64,000 nucleotides of DNA, from contig SPIA01000001.1 in the NCBI GenBank assembly GCA_004535795.1, positions 941,659 through 1,005,658 on the forward strand, written 5' to 3'. The notes beneath the pieces were generated by a model that was not told where the DNA came from, ran no database searches, and saw only the letters and a list, made by a program, of their open reading frames with translations. The stretch comes from Gammaproteobacteria bacterium LSUCC0057. GTDB lineage: Bacteria; Pseudomonadota; Gammaproteobacteria; Pseudomonadales; Porticoccaceae. Each line of letters opens with the position of its first letter. Position 1 is the stretch's first letter. Shown in pieces: positions 47,647-59,174 of the stretch. The translations under genes and the position numbers were made by a program.

Positions 47647-48969
47647 TTACTCGCTGTCCGCCTGCGGCTCGGGGTCGGGCTTGACCGCATCCTCGTAGCT
47701 TTCGGTGACATCGGTGACACTGCCTTTACTCAACACCAGTTCGGTTACCTGATCTTCGAGTACCGCCGCCTCTACCGAGCCGAGCAGCTGCTGCTGGCTG
47801 TAGTAGTAGTCGACCACTTCGTTGGGCGACTCATAGGTGGAGGCGATCTCGTCAATGCGGGCGCGCACGGCTTCGGCATCGGCTTTGAGCTCCTCCTGCT
47901 TGACGATCTGGCTGACAATGACACCCAGTGAAGCGCGGCGCTTGGCCTGCGGGGTAAACATCTCGTCTGGCAGCATATTGAGATCGAACTGCTGGCCACC
48001 GCCAAACTGCTGCAACATCTGCTGCTTGAGCTGATTGACCTCGGCTTTGACCAGTGCTGCAGGCAACTCGACACTGTTCATTTCGAACAGCTGGTTCATC
48101 ACGCGGGTTTTTACTTTATTGCGCACAGCATTGCGCAGCTCGCGCTCCATGTTGTTGCGCACCTCTTCGAGGAACTTGTCGTGGCCGCCTTCGCTGACAC
48201 CGTAGAGTTTGAAGAACTCGTCATTGAGCTCGGGCAACTCGCGCGCTGCCACCTCTTTGACGGTGACGGTAAATTCCACCGCAGCACCCTTTAACTCCTC
48301 GGCGTGATAGTCGTCGGGGAACGACAGCGCCAGCAGTTTCTCGTCACCGGCGAGGGCGCCGACCAAGCCATCTTCAAAGCCGGGGATCATGCTGCCAGAG
48401 CCGAGTACCAGCTTCTGATCGCTGCCACTGCCGCCGGGGAACTCCTCGCCGTCGCGACGACCGACAAAATCGATAGTGACTTGGTCATCTTTGGCCGCGG
48501 CGCGGTCAACGGCGGTAAATTTGGCCTGCTGCTCGCGCAGTACACCGATCATTTTTTCGACATCGGCATCGACCACCTCTGAGATCGGGCGCTCGATAGC
48601 GACCTTACTCAGATCGGCCAGCTCGACCTCCGGGTAGACTTCAAACAGCGCGGTGAACTCGAGGTCGCGGCCTTCGTGGTCTTCAACGCTCTCGATGGTC
48701 GGCGCGCCGACCGGCTGCAGGTTTTGCTGCGCTAGGGCCTCGTAAAAGCTTTTGTTGACCAGCTCACCGACCACCTCTTGGCGCACACCTTTGCCGTACT
48801 GCTGACGCACCACTTTGATCGGCACCTTGCCCTTGCGAAAACCTTTAATGCGCACGGTTTTAGCGGCTTTCTCAAGACGCTCAGCGACTTCTTTTTCAAC
48901 GCGTTCGGCGGGGATGCCTACTTTGAGTTCGCGCTCCAAGTTAGAGCGTGAGGTGACGGAAACCTGCAT
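47647..48969 (-). CDS. tig: Trigger factor
   Basis: This 440-residue ribosome-bound chaperone and prolyl isomerase meets nascent chains at the exit tunnel. The ribosome-binding domain has the signature KGFRKGKVPIKVV (near residue 44). The FKBP-like domain (about 155-245) has VTIDFVGRRDGEEFPGG and LVGALAGDEK. The C-terminal arms are helical, with an acidic tail. The gene lies 37 bp downstream of tRNA-Leu, and clpP follows in the same direction. Confidence 0.97.
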   Translation of the reverse strand: MQVSVTSRSNLERELKVGIPAERVEKEVAERLEKAAKTVRIKGFRKGKVPIKVVRQQYGKGVRQEVVGELVNKSFYEALAQQNLQPVGAPTIESVEDHEGRDLEFTALFEVYPEVELADLSKVAIERPISEVVDADVEKMIGVLREQQAKFTAVDRAAAKDDQVTIDFVGRRDGEEFPGGSGSDQKLVLGSGSMIPGFEDGLVGALAGDEKLLALSFPDDYHAEELKGAAVEFTVTVKEVAARELPELNDEFFKLYGVSEGGHDKFLEEVRNNMERELRNAVRNKVKTRVMNQLFEMNSVELPAALVKAEVNQLKQQMLQQFGGGQQFDLNMLPDEMFTPQAKRRASLGVIVSQIVKQEELKADAEAVRARIDEIASTYESPNEVVDYYYSQQQLLGSVEAAVLEDQVTELVLSKGSVTDVTESYEDAVKPDPEPQADSE

Positions 48970-49006
48970 GGAAATTCCTCGTGACTACTGTCTACTGTCG
49001 GTGTAT

Positions 49007-49091
49007 TGGTGCGAATGGAGAGACTCGAACTCTCACGGGTTACCCCACTAGAACCTAAATCTAGCGCGTCTACCAGTTCCGCCACATTCGC
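49007..49091 (-). tRNA. tRNA-Leu (anticodon TAG)
   Basis: The 85-nt class II tRNA has acceptor GCGAATG, D arm with AACTGGTAGACGC, and anticodon loop ATTTAGG (anticodon TAG). A long variable arm (TGGGGTAACCCG) and T arm GAGAG-TTCGAGT-CTCTC follow, and CCA is encoded at 49009-49007. It precedes tig on the same strand, the conserved position in Pseudomonas-like genomes. Confidence 0.97.
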
Positions 49092-51499
<2,408 letters not shown>

Positions 51500-51680
51500 A
51501 TCCCCCCAGCCACTGCTGCTCGGACGCCCTCTCCGAGCAGCAGCCGGCTGCACGGCTGCAGGCCGACTACGTTCACCTGCACTGCCAGCGTAGGCCCAGC
51601 AATGGCTTGCAGTGCACATTTTGCTCTCGTTACTCTGACCCAAACCGTCGAGACGGTTCTCACTAAAACAGCCGCCTTAG

Positions 51681-51729
51681 TTGACGCTTGCGTAAAGGTA
51701 AATTAAATTACGCAAACGTTAAGTTTACC
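51681..51729 (+). promoter_or_regulatory. liu operon promoter with LiuR-type inverted repeat
   Basis: TTGACG (51681-51686) and TAAATT (51704-51709) form a plausible promoter. A perfect 8-bp inverted repeat TTGCGTAA (51688-51695) and TTACGCAA (51708-51715) spans the spacer and -10 box, the usual place for a MerR-family regulator. A second pair, GGTAAA and TTTACC, surrounds the right arm. The region begins 86 bp before the liuR ATG. LiuR as the ligand-responsive binder is inferred from context. Confidence 0.6.
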
Positions 51730-51766
51730 GGTGGCCGCTGTGGCCCCTAGCTGAGAGGTCTGCCTC

Positions 51767-52174
51767 ATGGTCGAAAAATACCGCCAATACAGCATCTCGC
51801 AACTGGCCAAAGAGTTTGATATCACCCCGCGCGCGATTCGCCATTACGAACAGATCGGGTTGATCACCCCCACCCGAGTCGGCCAAAACCGTATTTACAA
51901 CAGCGCCGATCGCACCCGGCTCAAGCTGATTGTGCGCGGCAAGCGTCTGGGTCTGTCACTGGAGCAGTCGCGCGAAATCATCAATATGTACGAGCCGGGC
52001 GCCAACAACCACGCCCAGCTGGAAAAACTGATCGACGCCATTCGTCTGCAGCGCAAACGTTTAGAGCAGCAGCTAGAGGAACTCAACAGCATGCTCGGCG
52101 ACCTCGATCAAGCCGAAGCCGAATCACTCGCCGCCCTAGCCGCGCCCGAGGTCAAAGTACGCCACAGCGCCTAA
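51767..52174 (+). CDS. liuR: MerR-family regulator of leucine/isovalerate degradation
   Basis: This 135-residue MerR regulator has the DNA-binding domain [30 protein letters not shown] (residues 7-37) and a long C-terminal dimerisation coiled coil ([22 protein letters not shown]). There is no metal-binding cysteine, as expected for LiuR, which responds to intermediates of branched-chain amino acid breakdown. It is first in liuRABCDE, the order known from Pseudomonas aeruginosa. An inverted repeat lies in its own promoter, so autoregulation is likely. Confidence 0.9.
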   Translation: MVEKYRQYSISQLAKEFDITPRAIRHYEQIGLITPTRVGQNRIYNSADRTRLKLIVRGKRLGLSLEQSREIINMYEPGANNHAQLEKLIDAIRLQRKRLEQQLEELNSMLGDLDQAEAESLAALAAPEVKVRHSA

Positions 52175-52227
52175 CGGCCAAACAATCACTTATCTCACAC
52201 TCAGCATTAGCCCCTATAGGAGTCACC

Positions 52228-53397
52228 ATGAACGCCAGCTACCCCTCACTAAACTTCAATCTCGGCGAAGAGATCGACATGCTGCGCGATGCGGTCTACC
52301 AGTTTTGCCAAGCCGAGTTGGCGCCGCGCGCTGAACAGATCGACCGCGACAACCAGTTCCCCATGGATATGTGGAAAAAGTTTGGCGACATGGGGCTGCT
52401 CGGTATCACTGTCGAGGAGCAGTATGGTGGCTCTAACATGGGTTACTTGGCACACACTATTGCCATGGAGGAGATCTCTCGCGCCTCCGCCTCGGTCGGG
52501 CTCTCTTATGGTGCCCACTCCAATTTATGCGTCAACCAAATCGCCAAGAACGGCAGCCACCAACAGAAGTTGAAATACCTGCCCAAGCTCTGCAGCGGCG
52601 AGCATATTGGCGCGCTAGCCATGTCTGAGCCCAACGCCGGCTCTGATGTGGTCAGCATGAAGCTGAACGCGGTTAAACAGGGCGACCACTATGTACTCAA
52701 CGGCAACAAAATGTGGATCACCAACGGCCCCGATGCCCACACCTATGTGATCTATGCCAAAACTGATATTCACGGCGGCTCCAAAGGAATTACCGCGTTT
52801 ATTGTTGAGCGCGATCTGCCCGGTTTTAGCCGCCACCAAAAACTCGACAAACTCGGTATGCGTGGCTCCAACACTTGCGAGCTGGTCTTTCAAGACTGTC
52901 GTGTGCCAGCCGAAAACATTCTCGGCGGCGAAGGGCGCGGCGTGGCGGTGCTGATGTCGGGACTCGACTACGAGCGCACCATTCTCTCCGGCGGCCCAGT
53001 CGGCATCATGCAAGCCTGTATGGATATTGTTGTGCCCTACATCCACGACCGCAAACAGTTTGGCCAAGCGATCGGCGAGTTTCAGTTAATGCAGGGCAAA
53101 ATTGCCGACATGTATACCGAGCTGAGCGCCTGTCGCGCCTTCCTTTACGCGGTTGCGGCAGCCTGCGACCGCGGCCAGGAGTCGCGCAAAGACGCCGCGG
53201 CGGTGATCCTTTACACCGCAGAAAAAGCGACCCAGATGGCGCTGCAGGCGATTCAGACGCTCGGCGGCAACGGCTATATCAACGAGTACGCCACCGGCCG
53301 GTTGCTGCGCGACGCCAAGCTCTATGAAATCGGCGCTGGCACCTCCGAGGTGCGGCGCATGCTGATCGGTCGCGAGCTATTTAACGAAACCCGCTAA
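52228..53397 (+). CDS. liuA: Isovaleryl-CoA dehydrogenase
   Basis: This 389-residue acyl-CoA dehydrogenase oxidises isovaleryl-CoA to 3-methylcrotonyl-CoA with [21 protein letters not shown] and the FAD-binding [19 protein letters not shown] are visible. The catalytic Glu is in [16 protein letters not shown], the location specific to isovaleryl-CoA dehydrogenases (helix G) rather than the usual C-terminal site. The C-terminus has [12 protein letters not shown]. The ATG at 52228 follows an AGGAG site. It starts 53 bp after liuR and is followed by liuB. Confidence 0.95.
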   Translation: MNASYPSLNFNLGEEIDMLRDAVYQFCQAELAPRAEQIDRDNQFPMDMWKKFGDMGLLGITVEEQYGGSNMGYLAHTIAMEEISRASASVGLSYGAHSNLCVNQIAKNGSHQQKLKYLPKLCSGEHIGALAMSEPNAGSDVVSMKLNAVKQGDHYVLNGNKMWITNGPDAHTYVIYAKTDIHGGSKGITAFIVERDLPGFSRHQKLDKLGMRGSNTCELVFQDCRVPAENILGGEGRGVAVLMSGLDYERTILSGGPVGIMQACMDIVVPYIHDRKQFGQAIGEFQLMQGKIADMYTELSACRAFLYAVAAACDRGQESRKDAAAVILYTAEKATQMALQAIQTLGGNGYINEYATGRLLRDAKLYEIGAGTSEVRRMLIGRELFNETR

Positions 53398-53421
53398 CGC
53401 CCACCACCCGAGGAGTTTGCT

Positions 53422-55029
53422 ATGGCAGTTATCGCCAGCCAAATAAAGACCCAGAGCAGCGAGTTTGCCGCCAATAGCCGCCACATGCAGACGCAGGTGG
53501 ACGACTTGCGCGACAAGATAGCCGCCATTCGCGAGGGCGGTGGCGCCGCCTCCGCGCAGCGCCATATCGAGCGCGGCAAATTGCTGCCGCGCCAGCGCAT
53601 CGATGCCCTACTCGATCCCGGCTCGCCGTTTTTAGAGCTGTCGCAGCTGGCCGCCTACCAGGTCTATGACGAACTGGTACCGGCCGCCGGCATTATTACC
53701 GGCATTGGTCGCGTGGCCGGCCGCGAGTGCCTGATCGTCGCCAACGACGCCACCGTCAAGGGCGGCTCTTACTACCCGCTCACGGTCAAAAAACACCTGC
53801 GCGCACAGACCATCGCTCAACAAAATGGTCTGCTCTGCATCTATCTGGTCGACTCCGGTGGCGCTAATTTACCGCGTCAAGACGAGGTCTTCCCCGATCG
53901 CGACCACTTCGGCCACATCTTTTTTAACCAAGCCAATATGTCTGCCGAGGGTATCCCGCAAATCGCCGCGGTGATGGGCTCCTGCACCGCCGGCGGCGCC
54001 TATGTACCGGCGATGGCCGATGAGTCAATTATTGTCAAAAATCAGGGCACTATTTTTTTGGGTGGCCCGCCGCTGGTCAAGGCTGCCACCGGCGAGGTGG
54101 TCAGCGCCGAGGAGCTCGGCGGTGCCGATGTCCACTGTCGCACCTCTGGGGTCGCCGACCACTATGCGCAGAACGATCACCACGCCTTAGAACTAGTGCG
54201 CCGCGCAGTGGCGCGCAGCAACTTCGTCAAGCCTACCCAGCTCGATGTCGCTGCGCCGCTGCCGCCTCGCTATAGCGCCGATGAGCTCTACGGTGTCATT
54301 CCGGCAGAGAGCCGCACCCCTTACGATGTTCGCGAGGTGATCGCGCGCATTGTCGACGACTCCGATCTGGACGAATTCAAAGCGCTATACGGCACCACGC
54401 TGGTGTGTGGCTTTGCCCGCCTGCACGGCTATCCGGTCGGCATTGTCGCCAACAATGGCATCTTATTTGGCGAGTCGGCCGAGAAAGGGGCCCATTTTGT
54501 CGAGCTCTGTGCCCAGCGCAAGATTCCACTGGTGTTCTTACAGAATATCACCGGCTTCATGGTCGGTCGCCAGTACGAGGCCAGCGGTATTGCCAAGCAC
54601 GGTGCCAAGATGGTCACCGCGGTGGCGTGCGCCAAAGTGCCTAAATTTACCGTGCTGATTGGCGGCTCGTTTGGCGCCGGCAACTACGGTATGTGTGGCC
54701 GCGCCTACGACCCAAATTTTTTATTCATGTGGCCCAACGCACGCATATCGGTGATGGGTGGCGAACAGGCGGCCGGCGTCTTGGCCACGGTTAAACGCGA
54801 CCAGATAGAGCGTCGTGGCGAGCAGTGGAGTGCCGAGCAAGAGCGCGAGTTCAAACAGCCCACCATCGATGCCTATGAGCACCAGGGGCACCCCTACTAC
54901 GCCTCGGCGCGACTCTGGGACGATGGCGTTATCGACCCCGCGCAAACCCGCGAAGTACTGGCTCTGGCCATTTCTGCCAGCCTCAATAAACCCATTGCCG
55001 AGACACGCTTTGGCGTGTTCCGCATGTAA
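53422..55029 (+). CDS. liuB: 3-methylcrotonyl-CoA carboxylase, carboxyltransferase (beta) subunit
   Basis: This 535-residue biotin-dependent carboxyltransferase transfers carboxyl from biotin to 3-methylcrotonyl-CoA. It has the two crotonase-like carboxyltransferase halves: [18 protein letters not shown] and [16 protein letters not shown] in the first, and [11 protein letters not shown] and [18 protein letters not shown] in the second. The Pseudomonas LiuB has the same length. The ATG follows GAGG. It lies 24 bp after liuA, and the liuC GTG follows 9 bp after its stop. Confidence 0.96.
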   Translation: MAVIASQIKTQSSEFAANSRHMQTQVDDLRDKIAAIREGGGAASAQRHIERGKLLPRQRIDALLDPGSPFLELSQLAAYQVYDELVPAAGIITGIGRVAGRECLIVANDATVKGGSYYPLTVKKHLRAQTIAQQNGLLCIYLVDSGGANLPRQDEVFPDRDHFGHIFFNQANMSAEGIPQIAAVMGSCTAGGAYVPAMADESIIVKNQGTIFLGGPPLVKAATGEVVSAEELGGADVHCRTSGVADHYAQNDHHALELVRRAVARSNFVKPTQLDVAAPLPPRYSADELYGVIPAESRTPYDVREVIARIVDDSDLDEFKALYGTTLVCGFARLHGYPVGIVANNGILFGESAEKGAHFVELCAQRKIPLVFLQNITGFMVGRQYEASGIAKHGAKMVTAVACAKVPKFTVLIGGSFGAGNYGMCGRAYDPNFLFMWPNARISVMGGEQAAGVLATVKRDQIERRGEQWSAEQEREFKQPTIDAYEHQGHPYYASARLWDDGVIDPAQTREVLALAISASLNKPIAETRFGVFRM

Positions 55030-55038
55030 GGAGCGACG

Positions 55039-55824
55039 GTGAGCGATAAATTGCAGCTACAGGTCGATGCCCGCGGTGTCGCCACGGTGACTCTCGACAA
55101 CCCCGAGCAACACAACGCCTTTGACGACCAGTTGATCGCTGCGCTGAAAGAGTGCTTCGACCGCTTGGCCGCCGACAGCGCTGTGCGGGTGGTGGTGTTG
55201 GCCGCTACCGGCAAGAGTTTCTCGGCCGGCGCCGATCTGGGTTATATGCAAAAAATGGCCGGTTACAGCCACGCCGACAACCAGCGCGATGCCGAGCAGC
55301 TGGCAGCCATGTTGGCGGCGCTCAACAACTTGCCGATGCCGACTATAGCCGCTGTGCAGGGGGCCGCTTTTGGCGGCGCGGTCGGTTTAGTTAGCTGCTG
55401 TGATATGGCCGTAGCCAGCGAGCGCGCCAGCTTCTGCCTCTCCGAGGTGAAGCTCGGGCTGATTCCAGCGACCATCTCGCCCTATGTGCTGCGCGCCATT
55501 GGCGAACGCGCGGCGCGGCGTTACTTCACCACTGCCGAGCGCTTCTCCGCCGCCACGGCCGCTCAGCTCGGACTGGTCAGCCATGTGGTGGCAGACCATG
55601 AACTGGCCGCCAGCTGCGCACAGCTGGTCGAGACACTGTTGGGCAACGGGCCGCAGGCGCTGCGCGCTGCCAAAGCGCTGGTACTCGATTACGCCGGCCA
55701 GCCGATCGACGCAGCACTGATCCGAGACAGCAGTGAGCGCATTGCCCGTCTGCGCGTCTCAGCGGAGGGACAGGAGGGGTTAGCCGCCTTCTTTGCCAAA
55801 CGCCCGCCCCGCTGGCAACAGTGA
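55039..55824 (+). CDS. liuC: 3-methylglutaconyl-CoA hydratase
   Basis: This 261-residue crotonase-family enzyme converts 3-methylglutaconyl-CoA to HMG-CoA. The oxyanion-hole segments are GKSFSAGADLGYMQKMAG and GAAFGGAVGLVSCCDMAV. SEVKLGLIPATISPYVLRAIG is typical of LiuC and AtuE proteins. The start is GTG at 55039, with AAGGAG upstream. The specificity is assigned mainly from position inside liuRABCDE. Its 3' end lies 41 bp before the liuD ATG. Confidence 0.92.
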   Translation: MSDKLQLQVDARGVATVTLDNPEQHNAFDDQLIAALKECFDRLAADSAVRVVVLAATGKSFSAGADLGYMQKMAGYSHADNQRDAEQLAAMLAALNNLPMPTIAAVQGAAFGGAVGLVSCCDMAVASERASFCLSEVKLGLIPATISPYVLRAIGERAARRYFTTAERFSAATAAQLGLVSHVVADHELAASCAQLVETLLGNGPQALRAAKALVLDYAGQPIDAALIRDSSERIARLRVSAEGQEGLAAFFAKRPPRWQQ

Positions 55825-55865
55825 TCCCGCGCGACGCCCCTACCCTACCCATAGAGAGTGATTTT

Positions 55866-57869
55866 ATGTTTAGCAAAATACTCATTGCCAACCGCGGCGA
55901 GATCGCCTGTCGCATTATTCGCACGGCGCGTGCCATGGGCATTAAAAGTGTCGCCGTCTACAGCGATGCCGATGCTTGCGCCCAACATGTCCTGCAGGCC
56001 GATGAAGCGGTACATATCGGCGGTTCGGCATCGCGCGACTCTTACCTGCTAAGTGAAAAGGTACTCGCCGCCGCCAAACAGACCGGCGCCGAGGCGATCC
56101 ACCCTGGCTACGGTTTCTTATCGGAAAATGCCGCATTCAGCCAGCTCTGCCAAGACAATAATTTAGTCTTTATCGGCCCACCGGTAGCGGCTATTGAAGC
56201 GATGGGCTCGAAGTCGGCGGCCAAGCAGATTATGGAACAGGCCGGTGTGCCGCTAGTCCCTGGCTACCACGGCAGCGACCAGAGCCCCGCCACACTCAAG
56301 GCGGCCGCCGATGAGATGGGCTACCCGGTACTGCTCAAAGCGGTCGCTGGAGGCGGCGGTAAAGGCATGCGTCAAGTGTGGAACAGTGCCGAGTTCGACG
56401 AAGCACTAGCAGCGGCCAAACGTGAGGCTCTGAACGGCTTTGGCAACGACGACATGTTGGTCGAGAAGTACCTCACTCAGCCGCGCCACGTCGAGATTCA
56501 GGTGTTCTGCGACAACCACGGCAACGCCGTCTACCTGTTTGAGCGCGACTGTTCAGTGCAGCGCCGCCATCAAAAAGTGCTCGAAGAAGCCCCTGCACCG
56601 GGCATGACAGCAGAGCTGCGCCAGGCGATGGGCGAAGCGGCGGTTACCGCCGCCCAGGCCATTGACTACCGCGGAGCCGGCACCGTCGAGTTTTTGCTCG
56701 ATGTCGATGGCCGGTTTTACTTTATGGAGATGAATACCCGCCTACAGGTCGAGCACCCAGTGACCGAGATGGTCACCGGCGAAGATCTGGTGCAGTGGCA
56801 ACTGCTGGTTGCAGCCGGCCACAGCTTGCCAAAAACCCAGCAGCAGCTAACCCTCAACGGCCACGCCGTCGAGGCGCGCATTTACGCTGAAGACCCCGAC
56901 CGTGAATTTCTGCCCGCTACCGGCACCCTGGCCTATCTGCGCACACCGGCTGAGTCGGCACATGTGCGGGTCGACAGCGGCGTGGTAGAGGGCGATGAGG
57001 TCTCGGTATTTTACGACCCGATGATAGCCAAGCTGATTGTTTGGGACCAAGATCGCGAGCGCGCCATCGATCGCCTCTGTCACGCGCTGCGCGACTACCG
57101 CATCGCCGGCTTGACCACCAACATCGACTACCTGCACCGCATCGCCGACAGCACCCCGTTTCGTGCCGCCGATCTCGACACCCGGTTCATTGAGCGCCAC
57201 AGCGAACTGCTTACCGCCGACAGCGACAATGCTGGCGAGTTGACCACACAACTCGGCCTGCTCGCCGCGGCGCTGGCAGAGCCTGCCACTGACGCTGCTG
57301 CACAGCCTCCACACTCGCCGTGGCAGCGCGGCGACGACTGGCGATTAAACTACCGGCACCAGCGCCAAACCCGCGTAGAACTGGCAACGATTGAATACCT
57401 GATCAGTAGCCAAACCGATGACAGTGGCGCAATCCATTGGCATGCCAGTGCCGGCGGCGAACCGGTCGCCGCCGGCGAGCTGCGCTGCCGGCGCTGCGCA
57501 GACACCCTGCATGTCACTCTCAACGGACACCGCACAACAGCGACCTGCTACGACGACGGCCAGCAGTTGACACTGTTCAACCCACAGGGCCGGTTCACGG
57601 CGACGCGGCTATTGCCGGATCTTGGCGACGACAACAGCAGTGACAGCAGCGGCGGCTTGCAGGCACCGATGAATGGCACTGTTGTCGCACAGCTCGTCGA
57701 ACCCGGCAGCGAGGTGGCCGCCGGCACTACGCTGCTGGTGATGGAGGCGATGAAAATGGAGCACGCCATCAAAGCGCCCAGCGACGGTGCGGTTACCGAG
57801 TTCTACTACCAGCCGGGCGATCTGGTCAGCGGCGGCGCCGAGCTGCTCGCTTTTTGTCCCGCACAGTAA
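55866..57869 (+). CDS. liuD: 3-methylcrotonyl-CoA carboxylase, biotin-carrying (alpha) subunit
   Basis: This 667-residue subunit carboxylates biotin with ATP and bicarbonate. The biotin carboxylase domain (1-450) begins FSKILIANRGEIACRIIRTA and holds the ATP-binding AVAGGGGKGMR and EMNTRLQVEHPVTEMV. A linker domain follows, then a C-terminal biotinyl domain with the biotin Lys at about 630 in MEAMKMEH. The ATG at 55866 is preferred; the frame is open for 15 more codons upstream into the liuC end. liuE follows after 30 bp. Confidence 0.96.
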   Translation: MFSKILIANRGEIACRIIRTARAMGIKSVAVYSDADACAQHVLQADEAVHIGGSASRDSYLLSEKVLAAAKQTGAEAIHPGYGFLSENAAFSQLCQDNNLVFIGPPVAAIEAMGSKSAAKQIMEQAGVPLVPGYHGSDQSPATLKAAADEMGYPVLLKAVAGGGGKGMRQVWNSAEFDEALAAAKREALNGFGNDDMLVEKYLTQPRHVEIQVFCDNHGNAVYLFERDCSVQRRHQKVLEEAPAPGMTAELRQAMGEAAVTAAQAIDYRGAGTVEFLLDVDGRFYFMEMNTRLQVEHPVTEMVTGEDLVQWQLLVAAGHSLPKTQQQLTLNGHAVEARIYAEDPDREFLPATGTLAYLRTPAESAHVRVDSGVVEGDEVSVFYDPMIAKLIVWDQDRERAIDRLCHALRDYRIAGLTTNIDYLHRIADSTPFRAADLDTRFIERHSELLTADSDNAGELTTQLGLLAAALAEPATDAAAQPPHSPWQRGDDWRLNYRHQRQTRVELATIEYLISSQTDDSGAIHWHASAGGEPVAAGELRCRRCADTLHVTLNGHRTTATCYDDGQQLTLFNPQGRFTATRLLPDLGDDNSSDSSGGLQAPMNGTVVAQLVEPGSEVAAGTTLLVMEAMKMEHAIKAPSDGAVTEFYYQPGDLVSGGAELLAFCPAQ

Positions 57870-57899
57870 AGCTAAACCGACCCAGCACAGGGAGCGCCC

Positions 57900-58793
57900 A
57901 TGACACTACCGAGCAGCGTTAAAATTGTCGAAGTCGGCCCGCGCGATGGGCTGCAAAATGAACCGGGCGAACTGACCGTCGCCACTCGCGTTAAACTGAT
58001 CGAGGCGCTCGCTGACGCCGGTTTGCGTCACATCGAAGCCGGCAGTTTTGTCAGCCCCAAATGGGTGCCGAAAATGGCCGGCAGCGACCAGGTTTTTGCC
58101 GCCCTCAAAGCCCGCCCTGAGGTTACCTACTCGGCACTCACCCCCAACATGCAGGGGCTAGAGGCGGCGCTGGCGGCCGGAGTTAAAGAGGTGGCGGTTT
58201 TTGGTGCCGCATCAGAGGCGTTCAGTGCGAAAAATATTAACTGCACTATCGCCGAGAGTCTCGAGCGCTTCAGGCCGGTGGCGAGCGCCGCGCTAGACGC
58301 AGGCGTAGCCGTGCGCGGCTATATAAGCTGTGTGGTCGGCTGTCCCTACCAAGGGGCGATCGCACCGCAGGCGGTAGTCGAGGTGGCGCAACAGCTGTTG
58401 GATATGGGCTGCTACGAGATCTCTCTGGGCGATACCGTCGGCGTCGCCACACCCAACCGCATCGGCGCACTGTTAGAGGCAGTGCAGCGCAAAGTAGCCA
58501 ACCAACAGCTGGCCGTGCACTTTCACGACACCTACGGCCAAGCGCTGGCCAATATCTACCGCGCGTTAGAGATGGGCATCAGCACCATCGATAGCTCGGT
58601 AGCCGGGCTCGGCGGCTGCCCCTACGCCGCCGGGGCCTCGGGTAACGTCGCCACCGAAGAGGTAATCTATCTGCTCAATGGCTTGGGCATTGCCCACGGC
58701 GTCGATCTCGCGGCACTGGTTCAAGCCGGAGCGGCGATCTCGGCCAAGCTGGGGCGCGACAACGGCTCTAAAGTTGGTCGGGCGATGGGATAA
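57900..58793 (+). CDS. liuE: Hydroxymethylglutaryl-CoA lyase
   Basis: This 297-residue TIM-barrel lyase splits HMG-CoA to acetyl-CoA and acetoacetate, the last step of leucine degradation. It starts VKIVEVGPRDGLQNE, with metal and active-site residues in HFHDTYGQALAN and the catalytic-loop motif GLGGCPYAAGASGNVATEE (Cys present). The ATG at 57900 follows GGGAG. Its stop codon overlaps the start of a hairpin with a T run on the opposite strand. It closes the liu operon. Confidence 0.96.
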   Translation: MTLPSSVKIVEVGPRDGLQNEPGELTVATRVKLIEALADAGLRHIEAGSFVSPKWVPKMAGSDQVFAALKARPEVTYSALTPNMQGLEAALAAGVKEVAVFGAASEAFSAKNINCTIAESLERFRPVASAALDAGVAVRGYISCVVGCPYQGAIAPQAVVEVAQQLLDMGCYEISLGDTVGVATPNRIGALLEAVQRKVANQQLAVHFHDTYGQALANIYRALEMGISTIDSSVAGLGGCPYAAGASGNVATEEVIYLLNGLGIAHGVDLAALVQAGAAISAKLGRDNGSKVGRAMG

Positions 58794-58818
58794 AAAAAAG
58801 GAGACGCGGGCGTCTCCT
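58792..58818 (-). terminator. Terminator hairpin between liuE and pepN
   Basis: The 9-bp stem AGGAGACGC/GCGTCTCCT with a 2-base loop has eight T residues after it only on the minus strand, so it suits transcripts of pepN, whose stop is about 355 bp away. On the plus strand it is followed by AATAAGG and would be weak for liuE. Confidence 0.65.
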
Positions 58819-59174
58819 AATAAGGGTCAGATGTCACTCTGTGGCTGCGTTGACGCTACGGGGTAGCAACAGCCGTTGCCTCACGGTCAGATGGTGCAAC
58901 AGCAGACACTCTACAGACTCAAATATCTTGCACCTTGACCTCAATCAATAACTGCCGATCTCTGCCCGCTGAGTTATCGCGGTGGTTGAGTTGTGTCATG
59001 GTTTGCCCCTGTTGATGACAACCAGACACTCTTATGAGCATAACCGAGCAAGCTTTGCCCCGCTGCAGCGCTGTGGTGGTGGCGGCAGTAGCGGCAGCCA
59101 GCTGGTGACACTGTTTGACGCCGGCGCCACCGCCGCCAAAGCACTGGAGTTAACGTCCAACGGCCACTGTCTGG
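58819..59174. other. Intergenic region between liuE and pepN
   Basis: No convincing gene is seen in these 356 bp. On the minus strand a 26-codon frame starts with ATG at 59000 (MTQLNHRDNSAGRDRQ) behind an AGGGG site. On the plus strand, frames without ribosome sites run into pepN. Both convergent operons end here. Confidence 0.5.
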
